The notes under the pieces were generated by a model. The model was not told the DNA's origin. It did no database searches and was given only the letters and a program-made list of their open reading frames with translations. This document shows, in pieces, positions 1 through 8,017 of a DNA stretch of 64,000 nt. How positions within the stretch are numbered: position 1 is the stretch's first letter; the number at the start of each line of letters is the position of its first letter. A program made the translations under genes and the position numbers. The stretch spans positions 2,046,001 to 2,110,000 of the forward strand of contig NZ_CP093442.1 of the NCBI RefSeq assembly GCF_022814725.1. Reading direction: 5' to 3'. The stretch comes from Bdellovibrio reynosensis. Its GTDB lineage: Bacteria; Bdellovibrionota; Bdellovibrionia; Bdellovibrionales; Bdellovibrionaceae.

Positions 1-96
1 ACTACGACAAAACTTGGAGATTTTAACTCGATTAGTAGCGGAGATGAAGAGTGGACTGCTTTAAAGTGTGGGCCGGCGCTGGCGGAGCTATTATGA
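1..96 (+). CDS. 3' end of an unidentified coding region (partial)
   Basis: An open frame enters from the left edge and runs 31 codons to a TGA. The stop overlaps the ATG of the next gene in an ATGA arrangement. The next junction downstream has the same 4-base overlap, which is the main reason to read this as a genuine gene end in one translationally coupled operon. The visible tail (ending ALAELL) is too short to assign a family. It lies upstream of a synthetase-like and an S66 peptidase gene and may belong to the same pathway; this is inference only. Confidence 0.5.
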   Translation, partial: TTTKLGDFNSISSGDEEWTALKCGPALAELL

Positions 97-701
97 CACC
101 AAAAGGAAGAGAGTTGCGCGAGAAACTTATCTCTCTATTGAGTGAGGCATTTAAAACGAACTTAATTTATGAGCTTCCATTACTTTTATCACCGGTCGAC
201 TCTACGGCTTCAATGTATAAAATTTTCAGCATCACCACAGCTTTCCAAAAGACATACCATTTGATGTCAGACCCGCGACAATTTATCGAGAATTTATGGC
301 TTTCAGAAGGTAGGCCCCAGGTATCCTATGTCTATTCGTGTCGCGTAGTTCGTGATATGAAGACTCGTCCGAGCAGAAACCAGTTTTCGGAGTTTGAATT
401 TATCGGCGCAAGTTGCTTCACTCGCAAAGTTGATTTAAATTTTATCGTACAAACTCTAATGTCTAAACTTAGTATCCTCTTGGGAAATGCATCTGTTCGG
501 TGTCTTCACTCGACCAGTTCAAAGGGTGACTTGTTACTTTACGTTGATATAGAGTCTGTTATTTACGAAGTCGGACACATACAACTGACCAGACTCAGAA
601 AATTAGAATCGATGGATTTTAGTTACTTCCATATCACCTACTCAGTAGGACTGGCACGTTTCGCTAGGTTAAAGCAAATTCTGGAAGCGACTAGGGTATG
701 A
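93..701 (+). CDS. Small class II aminoacyl-tRNA synthetase-like (AsnA/LysRS-type core) protein
   Basis: A 202-residue protein that looks like a bare class II synthetase catalytic core. Residues 81-102 resemble motif 2: R87-D88, then R95-N96, F98 and E102 in the order seen in Lys/Asp/AsnRS. Residues 184-190 (SVGLARF) resemble motif 3, with R189 as the ATP-binding arginine. A preceding stretch (IYEVG, 157-161) sits where these proteins bind substrate. No tRNA-binding domain is present, and full synthetases are over 330 residues. Such stripped cores usually activate an amino acid for something other than tRNA charging (amide formation, carrier-protein loading); the substrate here is unknown. ATG 93 was chosen because GGAG precedes it and it overlaps the upstream stop; a GTG at 51 is possible. 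Its stop overlaps the next ATG. The family call comes from reading motifs, not from an alignment. Confidence 0.55.
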   Translation: MTPKGRELREKLISLLSEAFKTNLIYELPLLLSPVDSTASMYKIFSITTAFQKTYHLMSDPRQFIENLWLSEGRPQVSYVYSCRVVRDMKTRPSRNQFSEFEFIGASCFTRKVDLNFIVQTLMSKLSILLGNASVRCLHSTSSKGDLLLYVDIESVIYEVGHIQLTRLRKLESMDFSYFHITYSVGLARFARLKQILEATRV

Positions 702-1642
702 AATCTCAAGGTCTAATTAAAGTCACTGATATGTTTGAGTCGAAAGATGAAAATTTAGAACGCCTTGGCGATCTTCAACTTAAACGTCTGAGTAGCGACG
801 CTTTCTTTCTTGGAATCGGTAATAAATTCCAAAAAGATGACCATCTTATGGCGCTAAAAGGGGGATATGAAGCAATTCGTCACATCGATAAAGTTAAGGA
901 ATTAATTAAAGTTGGTGTTAAATCGCTAAGCGGGCATAGTGATCTTACAACGACTTTACTCGCTCTAATGCATTCTCCAGTTCACGCCATACATGGCCCC
1001 ATGTTTCTTCCTGATTTCACAGAATCAAAAGGAGTCGAGTCAATCACATGGGACTCCTACTCTAACTTGCTTCATTCCATAACCATAAATAGGACAGTTC
1101 ACTCTCAGTTCTGGCGACCGCAAAAACAGAACTTGTTTGTGGATTGGTTTTCTAAAGAAAGATTTAGAGATGTTCGTCCTTCAGTTTCTCCGCGAGAATT
1201 TCATTTAGAAACTAACATTACTCGTAAATTCTGCGGAATAGCTATTGGTGGAAACCTTTCGATTTTCTTGAGACAATGCGGAACCCATTATTTAAACGAA
1301 TTCTACTTGCAGCAAAAAAATATTTTGTTTTTGGAGGAGTGGTCATCGCCAATAGCCGATGTTTTAAACATGCTTTATTACTTAAAATTAAAAGGGACTT
1401 TAAAAAATACTAATCTGATCTGCTTTGGCTCAATTTGTCCGACCGAGTACTCGACATCAATTTATGATCACTCGATTTTTAAAGAGATTGCAGATCTGGT
1501 TGGGGTGCCATGCGTGTTCGGAGTTAATTTTGGCCACGTTCAACCACAGTATTCATTTTTATTAGGAAAGATGACTCAGGTTGAAGTTTCGAGCTCCGAG
1601 ATAGAGGTTCATCAGCGCTTAGATTCGCAGAATTTCAGTTAG
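698..1642 (+). CDS. S66 family LD-carboxypeptidase / MccF-like peptidase
   Basis: A 314-residue protein of the S66 family, whose members cleave LD-bonds in peptidoglycan tetrapeptide (LdcA) or the amide bond of peptidyl- or aminoacyl-nucleotides (MccF, microcin C immunity). The family blocks are present: GGYEAIR (55-61), nucleophile elbow GHSD with Ser81, HGPM (99-102), GGNLS (184-188), the acidic residue in LFLEE (Glu213) and GVNFGH with His280. The Ser-Glu-His triad therefore looks complete. The N-terminal lobe is somewhat short and there is no signal peptide, so a cytoplasmic role is likely. The ATG overlaps the upstream stop by four bases, which couples it to the synthetase-like gene. That pairing favours an MccF-like activity on an acyl-adenylate or aminoacyl product over cell-wall recycling, but this is inference. 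Confidence 0.75.
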   Translation: MKSQGLIKVTDMFESKDENLERLGDLQLKRLSSDAFFLGIGNKFQKDDHLMALKGGYEAIRHIDKVKELIKVGVKSLSGHSDLTTTLLALMHSPVHAIHGPMFLPDFTESKGVESITWDSYSNLLHSITINRTVHSQFWRPQKQNLFVDWFSKERFRDVRPSVSPREFHLETNITRKFCGIAIGGNLSIFLRQCGTHYLNEFYLQQKNILFLEEWSSPIADVLNMLYYLKLKGTLKNTNLICFGSICPTEYSTSIYDHSIFKEIADLVGVPCVFGVNFGHVQPQYSFLLGKMTQVEVSSSEIEVHQRLDSQNFS

Positions 1643-1662
1643 AAAAAGTGTCTCATAAAAAT

Positions 1663-1696
1663 AAAAAAACCCACAGGATACCCTCTGGGTTTTTTA
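1663..1696. terminator. Bidirectional rho-independent terminator
   Basis: An inverted repeat built on CCCACAGG and CCTCTGGG (one mismatch) is flanked by A7 on the left and T6 on the right. It lies between the convergent S66 peptidase gene and recA and can end both transcripts. Confidence 0.85.
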
Positions 1697-1719
1697 TTTC
1701 TTTAAATTTATTTGGGAAA

Positions 1720-2850
1720 CTAGTGTTTACCCTTTTTAGCTTTTTTTGGTGCTGCTTCTTCGGCTTCGACTGGTTCTACGCCTTCGTGGTCTTCGCCATT
1801 AGCGCCATTTGCTTCAACCAAAAGCTTGCCGATACCGTTAGCTGCTAAGATTTTGTTTCTTAGTTCAACTTTGTATTCTGGGTGTTCTTTAAGGAAGTTT
1901 TTAGCTTGGTCACGGCCTTGGCCCATGCGCTCGCCATTCATAGAGAACCAAGCACCTGATTTTTCAACCAAGTTTGCAGTCACTGCTAGATCCAAGATAT
2001 CGCCTTCTTCAGAGATACCTTCGCCGTACATCAAGTCGAATTCAACTTTAGTGAACGGAGGAGCCATTTTATTCTTAACAACTTTCACCGCAGTACGGTT
2101 ACCAGTTACGTCTTCACCGTTTTTGATCGCGCCCACACGGCGTACATCCAAACGAACTGAAGAGTAGAATTTAAGAGCGTTACCACCCGTAGTCGTTTCT
2201 GGGTTACCGAACATCACACCGATTTTCATACGGATTTGGTTGATGAAGATAACTAGAGTGTTTGAACGGTTGATAGCTGCAGTTAATTTACGAAGAGCTT
2301 GAGACATCAAACGAGCTTGAAGACCCATGTGGCTGTCGCCCATTTCGCCTTCGATCTCTGCACGAGGAACTAGAGCTGCTACGGAGTCGACAACGAGTAC
2401 GTCGATAGCGCCAGAGCGAACTAGAGTTTCTACGATCTCAAGAGCTTGTTCACCAGTGTCTGGTTGAGAGATCAACATGTCTTCAGTGTTCACACCCAAT
2501 TTACGAGCGTAGTTAACATCCAAAGCGTGCTCAGCATCTACGAAAGCAACCACGCCGCCTTTTTTCTGAGCTTGCGCGATAGTTGATAGAGCGATTGTTG
2601 TTTTACCAGAAGATTCAGGGCCGAACACTTCGATGATACGACCTTTTGGAAGACCACCGATACCCAAAGCAACGTCCAAGCTCAAAGAACCTGTGCTGAT
2701 TGCTTCAACGTCTTTTACAAGACTGTCGTTTGCACCCAAACGCATGATGGAACCTTTACCGAATTGTTTTTCGATAGTAGATACCGCCAACTCAAGGGCT
2801 TTCATTTTCTCATTGTTCGCTGCTTTGTTGTCTACAGAAGCGCCTGCCAT
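1720..2850 (-). CDS. recA: Recombinase A
   Basis: A 376-residue RecA, the ATP-dependent strand-exchange protein of homologous recombination and the co-protease of the SOS response. Walker A GPESSGKT is at 77-84, followed by the FVDAEHALD block and the loop regions around [15 protein letters not shown] and IFINQIR. The C-terminal tail (about 340-376) is Glu/Ala-rich and ends in a lysine-rich segment, whereas many RecA tails are simply acidic. The start follows AGAGAGG. It is the last gene of a pgpA-cinA-recA series with a 67 bp gap after cinA, so it may have its own promoter. A perfect palindrome sits immediately upstream (separate entry). recX lies about 5 kb away and not next door. Confidence 0.98.
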   Translation of the reverse strand: MAGASVDNKAANNEKMKALELAVSTIEKQFGKGSIMRLGANDSLVKDVEAISTGSLSLDVALGIGGLPKGRIIEVFGPESSGKTTIALSTIAQAQKKGGVVAFVDAEHALDVNYARKLGVNTEDMLISQPDTGEQALEIVETLVRSGAIDVLVVDSVAALVPRAEIEGEMGDSHMGLQARLMSQALRKLTAAINRSNTLVIFINQIRMKIGVMFGNPETTTGGNALKFYSSVRLDVRRVGAIKNGEDVTGNRTAVKVVKNKMAPPFTKVEFDLMYGEGISEEGDILDLAVTANLVEKSGAWFSMNGERMGQGRDQAKNFLKEHPEYKVELRNKILAANGIGKLLVEANGANGEDHEGVEPVEAEEAAPKKAKKGKH

Positions 2851-2863
2851 CTGTGTTCCTCTC

Positions 2864-2881
2864 TTGTAGCACCCGCTACAA
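2864..2881. promoter_or_regulatory. Perfect 7-4-7 palindrome upstream of recA
   Basis: On the recA strand the sequence is TTGTAGC, four bases, GCTACAA. It sits 13 bases before the recA start and directly abuts the ribosome-binding region. It could be a repressor operator or a hairpin in the 5' leader that affects translation. It does not fit the TTAC-N3-GTAA form published as the B. bacteriovorus LexA motif. Confidence 0.5.
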
Positions 2882-2917
2882 CTCTTTTATTTGTTAATGT
2901 CGCTGGCCTGGGGCCGT

Positions 2918-3403
2918 TTAATTGTTGTCGAGAATTTCACACAGCCAACGAACTGCATAGTCTACGGATTGCTGTTGGATGGCTTTGCGATCTCCCGAAA
3001 ATATTTCTTTTCGTGAGTCTTCAAAGCTTGGTCCAACAATGGCAAAGCATACGGTACCTACAGGCTTTGCGGTCGTTCCACCGCTCGGACCTGCTACACC
3101 TGTGATTGCCACAGACCAGTCAGTTTTCAGCTGTCGACGCACTCCCTGCGCCATTTGACGAGCGACTAACTCGCTCACCGCACCCTCATTCATGAGAGTG
3201 TCTCGACGGACCCCTAGAAGATCCACCTTCGCCTCGTTAGAGTAAGAAACCACAGAGCCCAAAAAGATGTCAGATACGCCAGGCTGCTCTGTTACAAAAG
3301 CCGAAAGTGCACCTCCAGTACAACTTTCCGCAAAACCCACAGTGAGTTTTTGGTCGCGAAGGGATCGAATGAGTTCTTGAAGTTTCTCGTTATTCAATAC
3401 CAT
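2918..3403 (-). CDS. pncC: CinA C-terminal-type nicotinamide-nucleotide amidase (PncC)
   Basis: A 161-residue stand-alone CinA C-terminal domain, the NMN deamidase that returns nicotinamide mononucleotide to NAD synthesis. Conserved blocks are AESCTGG (25-31), the VVSYSNEAK segment (51-59) and TGVAGPSGGT (101-110). The N-terminal MoCF-like domain of full-length CinA is absent, as in E. coli PncC. Its ATG follows the pgpA stop with no gap (TAAATG), so the two are translationally coupled. In many bacteria cinA precedes recA and both are co-transcribed, which matches this order. Confidence 0.93.
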   Translation of the reverse strand: MVLNNEKLQELIRSLRDQKLTVGFAESCTGGALSAFVTEQPGVSDIFLGSVVSYSNEAKVDLLGVRRDTLMNEGAVSELVARQMAQGVRRQLKTDWSVAITGVAGPSGGTTAKPVGTVCFAIVGPSFEDSRKEIFSGDRKAIQQQSVDYAVRWLCEILDNN

Positions 3404-3883
3404 TTATGGTACCAGAATTTGAGAACCCAACCAATTGGTTTGAGTGTACAGAACCTGCATGATGAGGCTTGCTATTATCCCCGCAGCAACATCATCGGCC
3501 ATCACTCCAAGTCCACCTTGGATCTTCTTATCTAAATATCCTATGAAGAAAGGCTTTGTAATGTCCAGCAATCTGAACACGCAAAAGCCGATTAAAATGG
3601 CCTGCCACGTCATTGGCAACCAGACCATGGTAATCAAAAATCCTAAAACCTCATCAATTACGATCTCTTTGTGATCGTGGCCGCCCTTGTCTTGCTCATA
3701 AAATTCGCAGGCCGCAATACCGACCGGGAGCAGCAAAACAATCGCCGCCATGTAAACCAACGGCCCTGCCTGTGCGAGCAAAATAACCAGAGGAATAGTC
3801 ACAAGAGTGCCTACAGTCCCCGGCCCTTTAGGAAATCGACCCACACCAAACAAGGTCGCCAACTGTTTTAAGAAATTTCTCAT
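3404..3883 (-). CDS. pgpA: Phosphatidylglycerophosphatase A
   Basis: A 159-residue integral membrane phosphatase that removes phosphate from phosphatidylglycerol phosphate, the last step to phosphatidylglycerol. The N-terminal GVGRFPKGPGTVGTL block (13-27), the VIDEVLG segment near the middle and DDVAAG towards the C-terminus match the PgpA family, as do the length and the roughly four hydrophobic segments. It heads the pgpA-pncC-recA series. Confidence 0.93.
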   Translation of the reverse strand: MRNFLKQLATLFGVGRFPKGPGTVGTLVTIPLVILLAQAGPLVYMAAIVLLLPVGIAACEFYEQDKGGHDHKEIVIDEVLGFLITMVWLPMTWQAILIGFCVFRLLDITKPFFIGYLDKKIQGGLGVMADDVAAGIIASLIMQVLYTQTNWLGSQILVP

Positions 3884-4010
3884 ACCTTTTGGATAGGCCT
3901 TACCCAGAGCGGATGCAAAACAAAATGAGAAGCGTCAGAACAAAGTCTTATAGTAACCATCAAAATTCGCAATTCGACTTAAAAGAATCCTCCGCCTATT
4001 TTGAACCAGC

Positions 4011-4526
4011 TTGCACTTCCTAGCAGGCATAGGGGGACTCTTGCTACGATGGATGGTCATTATCGCAACGTTGGTTTATCTAGCTGACTCATTGGTCGCA
4101 GCTCAACCCATGATCAATGATGATCCAAAGGTTAAAAAAGTCCTAAAGGGTGAAATGTTTGAATTTGTCAGTAAAACATTAGCGACAGGAAAATTAGCAG
4201 AGCATTTGATATGCACAATTAAAACCCGCAGCTCGCGCGAATTACGCAAGTTTTCTTCTGGTAAAGAGTGGGTAGAAACTTTGGAAATCGATTATTCATC
4301 AAACGGTTTCGATAGCGGCAGAAGACTGAATATTAAAATACCCGACATTGCTAAATACGGCGTAAAAAAATCCGGAAATACGTATTCAGGATTAGCAGAG
4401 AAAGTAAAGATCGAACTCGGCGACTACTATGATCACTGGATAGAGTTCACTCACGATGGCCAAGGAACTATTACTCAGCTACTGCTTGGAAACAATCTTT
4501 ACGTAGCCCCCTGCCAAACACGCTAG
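4011..4526 (+). CDS. Secreted protein of unknown function
   Basis: I do not recognise the family. The open frame encodes up to 171 residues beginning with a hydrophobic stretch (LLLRWMVIIATLVYLADSLVAAQP) that looks like a signal peptide. The mature part (about 140 residues) is mixed, with few cysteines. The start is uncertain: TTG at 4011 has no good ribosome-binding site, and ATG at 4053 lies about 15 bases after AGGGGGA. It is flanked by divergent pgpA and convergent acyl-CoA synthetase-like gene, and a strong terminator follows, so it is probably monocistronic. Confidence 0.6.
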   Translation: MHFLAGIGGLLLRWMVIIATLVYLADSLVAAQPMINDDPKVKKVLKGEMFEFVSKTLATGKLAEHLICTIKTRSSRELRKFSSGKEWVETLEIDYSSNGFDSGRRLNIKIPDIAKYGVKKSGNTYSGLAEKVKIELGDYYDHWIEFTHDGQGTITQLLLGNNLYVAPCQTR

Positions 4527-4532
4527 AAAAAG

Positions 4533-4562
4533 AAAATGGATTGAGTTTCCCCAATCCATTTT
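4533..4562. terminator. Bidirectional rho-independent terminator
   Basis: A perfect 11-base stem (AAAATGGATTG paired with its complement) and an 8-base loop, carrying A and T runs at its base. It lies between the secreted unknown and the convergent synthetase-like gene. Confidence 0.85.
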
Positions 4563-4588
4563 CAACAAGATCCTTTGCACTGAATTCC

Positions 4589-6277
4589 TTACGGTAACTC
4601 TTGCGCCCAGGCTTCAGGTAAGATGATTTTTGCATCCTCTTCCCAAAACTCGTAAGGACCTTTTTCATTTTCAAGTCTGCGTTTTTTCTCAAACGCTACA
4701 AGCTCATCCCTTTGCACTTCACCTAAGGTGTTTTTGGGAATTTCCATAAACTCCAAGCGGCGAACTCGTTTAAAAGGAGAAAGTCTCGTGCGCACAAAAT
4801 TCATAATATCTAAAGCCATTTCTTTTGTTGGTTCAGCACCTTTCACTAAGGCGACGACTGCCTTAGGCACTACTTCCCGTATAGGATCAGGACTTGGAAT
4901 AACCACAGCCTCACGCACAGAAGGAAATTCTTTTAGAACACTTTCAATTTCGTTCGGACTGATGCGGTAGTCAGAGGATTTAAACACTCCATCAAGGCGT
5001 TTTTCATAAGTGAAATTTCCGTCTTCATCACGGTAAGCAACATCACCAGTGCGTAAATATCCTGTGCCAGCATCAAGGCCGGTTGCCAGTCCCCACGGAT
5101 GATTTTCAATGTTAATAGCAATTTCACCTTCATCAGATGGGGCACCGGCTGAGTTTAAAAGTTCAACTTTAAATCCCGGCAAAGCCTTACCTAATGTGCC
5201 AAAACTGCTTGTTTCCCCGGGCGGAATACCAATCACCGTTGCAACTTCAGTCTGGCCGTATCCATCACGCACGAACACATCCCAAGCTTTATGAACTTTA
5301 GAGATGATCTCAGCACTCAGATTTTCCCCGGTGCTTAAGGCCTCGCGCAAATGTCCTTTATATGAAGACAGATCTTCATGAATTAATAATCTCCAAACTG
5401 TTGGCGGAGCACAGAAGGTCGTCACCTTATGCTCACTTAACGCATCCAAGACGAGTTTTGCATTAAAGCGTTCATGCTTTAAAATTAAAATCGTCGCTTC
5501 TGCATTCCATGGAGCAATAAAGTTGTTCCAATCATGCATCGCCCAGCCAGGAGAATTGATGCCCAGATGCACATCTCCGGGACGAAGACCCATCCAGAAC
5601 ATCGTCGACAAATGCCCAACTGGAAAACCAGCATAGGAATGTTCAACGATTCTTGGTTTCACCGAACTAGAGGAAGTAAAATATCTAAATAATGGATCCG
5701 TGGCCTTAGTTTTTACAGGCGCTTCAAAATAAGCACTTTCACGATAAAGCTCACCATACGTCGTCCAACCTGGAATTTCTCCATCAACGACAAGTGGCAT
5801 AATGTCTGATCCGGCTACAGAGAATTTTTCAGTGTGTCGTTTAGTGGTAGCAATGATTTTGACTCTTTCCCGATCCAGACGATCCTTGATTTCTGATTGA
5901 GAAAGTAAAGGATTCGCAGGCACAATCACCGCACCGACTTTCATCGCAGCCAACATGATTTCCCATAAGGCCACGTCATTCTCTATTAATAAGAAGATGG
6001 AATCACCTTTTTGAACTCCATGTCTTATGAAGAAATTCGCTACACGGTTGGAACGTTCAGAAAGCTCCTCGAAAGTATATTTTTCTTGAGTACCATCAGC
6101 ATGTACCAATAATAGAGCAGTATTTTTATTACCCTCTGCCATGGGGTCAAAAAAATCCAGAGCCCAATTAAAGTCATCAAGTTGAGGCCACTGGAAATGT
6201 TCATAGGCATAGGAATAATCTGCTCTGTGCAAGATTAGAAAATCCCTCGCCCGTTCAAATTCGTTGCGAAAGCTCAT
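4589..6277 (-). CDS. Acyl-CoA synthetase-like AMP-binding protein with altered core motifs
   Basis: A 562-residue ANL-superfamily protein most like acyl-CoA synthetases of the medium-chain/Acs group. Fold markers are clear: SPGWAMHDW (242-250), YGQTE (340-344), YLRTGD (407-412) and a RxD...PxEIE hinge (427-445). Two catalytic motifs deviate. The phosphate-binding loop, usually TSGTTGxPK, reads TSSSSVKPR (201-209). The C-terminal SGKxxR motif, which carries the adenylation lysine, reads LGEVQR (518-523), with Glu520 in the lysine position. The usual Gly before RI in the hinge is Asp. A strong GGAGGTC site precedes the ATG. It is probably monocistronic. It may have unusual kinetics, act only in the thioesterification half-reaction, or be a pseudoenzyme; the sequence does not decide. 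Confidence 0.85.
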   Translation of the reverse strand: MSFRNEFERARDFLILHRADYSYAYEHFQWPQLDDFNWALDFFDPMAEGNKNTALLLVHADGTQEKYTFEELSERSNRVANFFIRHGVQKGDSIFLLIENDVALWEIMLAAMKVGAVIVPANPLLSQSEIKDRLDRERVKIIATTKRHTEKFSVAGSDIMPLVVDGEIPGWTTYGELYRESAYFEAPVKTKATDPLFRYFTSSSSVKPRIVEHSYAGFPVGHLSTMFWMGLRPGDVHLGINSPGWAMHDWNNFIAPWNAEATILILKHERFNAKLVLDALSEHKVTTFCAPPTVWRLLIHEDLSSYKGHLREALSTGENLSAEIISKVHKAWDVFVRDGYGQTEVATVIGIPPGETSSFGTLGKALPGFKVELLNSAGAPSDEGEIAINIENHPWGLATGLDAGTGYLRTGDVAYRDEDGNFTYEKRLDGVFKSSDYRISPNEIESVLKEFPSVREAVVIPSPDPIREVVPKAVVALVKGAEPTKEMALDIMNFVRTRLSPFKRVRRLEFMEIPKNTLGEVQRDELVAFEKKRRLENEKGPYEFWEEDAKIILPEAWAQELP

Positions 6278-6386
6278 AGAAGACCTCCAGCGATTTACTT
6301 AAGATTAACATTCTTAACCCAGCGACGCCGATCTGTGTTTTTACATTGGACTGTGCAAAAGCAGCTAAGCGTGTTACTTATTTGCC

Positions 6387-7541
6387 ATGGCAATATTTCG
6401 CACCGTCGCGGCCTCTTTTATTCTAGGAATCTTCATTTATGTTTCTCATCAGCTGACTGGTTACACCGATTTCAGCTGGGCGAAACGCAGTCTTTTAATT
6501 TCATTCCTAGCCCTTCTTTTCACTCTGGTAATTGGTACTTTTTTATTTTTCTGGAAAGAAAAGGATCTTGATCACAAGCCATGGCGCGACACGCTTTTAA
6601 ATTTCTCACTAACGGTGATGGGTTATATAAACTTTCTGGTGACCTTGGTCTTGCTTAGGGACATCTTTGCCTTGGCTGACAATCTCTTCGGATTGTTAAA
6701 CACGCAAGAGCTTTATAGCTCTACGGCGACAGGATACTTACTAGGTTTACCGGTGCTAATGCTTGCTTTGGGTAACACTGTCGTTAAAGTCGGCCCGAAA
6801 CTAAAAAAAGTGCCGCTTTATTTTAAAAATCTTCCTGCAGAGTTTGATAACTTGCGCATCGTGCACATCACTGATTTGCACGTAAGCCCGAGCTTGCCTA
6901 AAAAGTTCGTAAAGAAATTAGTAAATAAAACGCTAGAGCTAAAACCCGATGTGATCGTGTTTACCGGAGACATTCTAGATAGCTTTGCAGAAAAGCATCA
7001 GGAAGAATTAAAAACCCTGGGCGGCTTGAAGGCCCCCCACGGAGTTTATTACGTGCCGGGAAATCACGAATACTATTGGGGCGCGGAAAAAGGTTTAACA
7101 GCCTTCCGCGATATTGGCTTTAATGTCTTGATCAACGAAGTCACTGCAATTCGCAAAGACGGCAAAACCCTGCAAATTGCCGGGATTCCGGATCCCGCCG
7201 CGACTCACTTTGGCCAAATGGGACCGGATTTTATAAAAGTCCAATCGCAACTAAAACCAGATGATTTTAAAATACTGCTTTCCCACCAGCCTTCACTTGC
7301 TTCGAAGTCGGCGATGATTGGAGTTGATTTACAGCTTTCAGGCCACACCCATGGAGGCCAATTCTTCCCATGGAACTGGCTGATTGTGTTCTTTGAACGC
7401 TACGCCAAAGGACTTTATCGCATTAATGGGATGCAGCTCTATGTCAATCAGGGAACTGGTTATTGGGGCCCCCGATTACGCCTGGGCACATATTGTGAAT
7501 TGACCGAAATTGTTCTTCGCAAGGAATCAAAAACAGAGTAA
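6387..7541 (+). CDS. Membrane-anchored calcineurin-like metallophosphoesterase
   Basis: 384 residues. Four hydrophobic segments (about 5-20, 37-55, 72-92, 113-135) precede a phosphoesterase domain with all metal-binding motifs: TDLH (162-165), GDILD (194-198), GNHE (225-228), SHQP (299-302) and GHTHGGQ (319-325). This is the YkuE/YaeI-like architecture, whose members act on phospholipid-type or other phosphate esters at the membrane; the substrate cannot be read here. The recX frame begins five bases after its stop, so it likely shares the transcript with recX and alaS. Confidence 0.9.
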   Translation: MAIFRTVAASFILGIFIYVSHQLTGYTDFSWAKRSLLISFLALLFTLVIGTFLFFWKEKDLDHKPWRDTLLNFSLTVMGYINFLVTLVLLRDIFALADNLFGLLNTQELYSSTATGYLLGLPVLMLALGNTVVKVGPKLKKVPLYFKNLPAEFDNLRIVHITDLHVSPSLPKKFVKKLVNKTLELKPDVIVFTGDILDSFAEKHQEELKTLGGLKAPHGVYYVPGNHEYYWGAEKGLTAFRDIGFNVLINEVTAIRKDGKTLQIAGIPDPAATHFGQMGPDFIKVQSQLKPDDFKILLSHQPSLASKSAMIGVDLQLSGHTHGGQFFPWNWLIVFFERYAKGLYRINGMQLYVNQGTGYWGPRLRLGTYCELTEIVLRKESKTE

Positions 7542-7546
7542 TAATC

Positions 7547-8017
7547 TTGAGGATGTCGCGCACTAAAGATCCTCTAAAAACCCGTCAAGCAGCCAAAAGA
7601 AAAGTCATGGACTTGGTCGCTATGCGGGACCACTCAGAAAAGGAATTGCGCAAAAAACTGCGCGAGAAATTTTCTGACGAGGATTCCTTAGACGAAATCA
7701 TCGATGAAGCCATCGACTATGCCAAAGACAACAAATGGATAGGAGATCCCACCGATCTTGCCTATCGCATGGCTGATATGCTTCATCGCCGACGCAAGGG
7801 CATTCACTACATCAACAACTACTTACGCGAAAAAGGTTTGCCAGCTGTTGAAAGTGACCGTGACTTGGAGCTTGAAAAGGCTTTAGCGATTGTCAAAAAT
7901 AAGTATGAAGAAGATTTTGAATACTCCCGGGAAGAAAAAGCACGCGTAGCCCGCATGCTCGCATCCCGCGGATTTGATTCCGAGACCGTGAGGAAGGTTA
8001 TTTATGAAAAGCTCTGA
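7547..8017 (+). CDS. recX: Regulatory protein RecX
   Basis: A 156-residue RecX family protein, made of three-helix repeats, that binds inside the RecA filament groove and modulates its extension. The repeat starts RDHSEKELRKKLREKF and the later RRRKGIHYINNYLREKG and ARMLASRGFD segments are characteristic. The start is uncertain: TTG 7547, or ATG 7553, which has TTGAGG too close in front. Its last 14 bases overlap the start of alaS. recX-alaS is a common gene order, but here recA itself is 5 kb away on the other strand. Confidence 0.88.
   Translation: MRMSRTKDPLKTRQAAKRKVMDLVAMRDHSEKELRKKLREKFSDEDSLDEIIDEAIDYAKDNKWIGDPTDLAYRMADMLHRRRKGIHYINNYLREKGLPAVESDRDLELEKALAIVKNKYEEDFEYSREEKARVARMLASRGFDSETVRKVIYEKL

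Noticed and set aside
1648-1848. 66-codon plus-strand frame after the S66 gene
   Set aside because: It overlaps the terminator and the antisense of recA's C-terminal coding region.
2864-2881. LexA/SOS box in front of recA
   Set aside because: The palindrome matches neither the E. coli/Gram-positive boxes nor the TTAC-N3-GTAA form, so it is reported only as an unassigned operator candidate.
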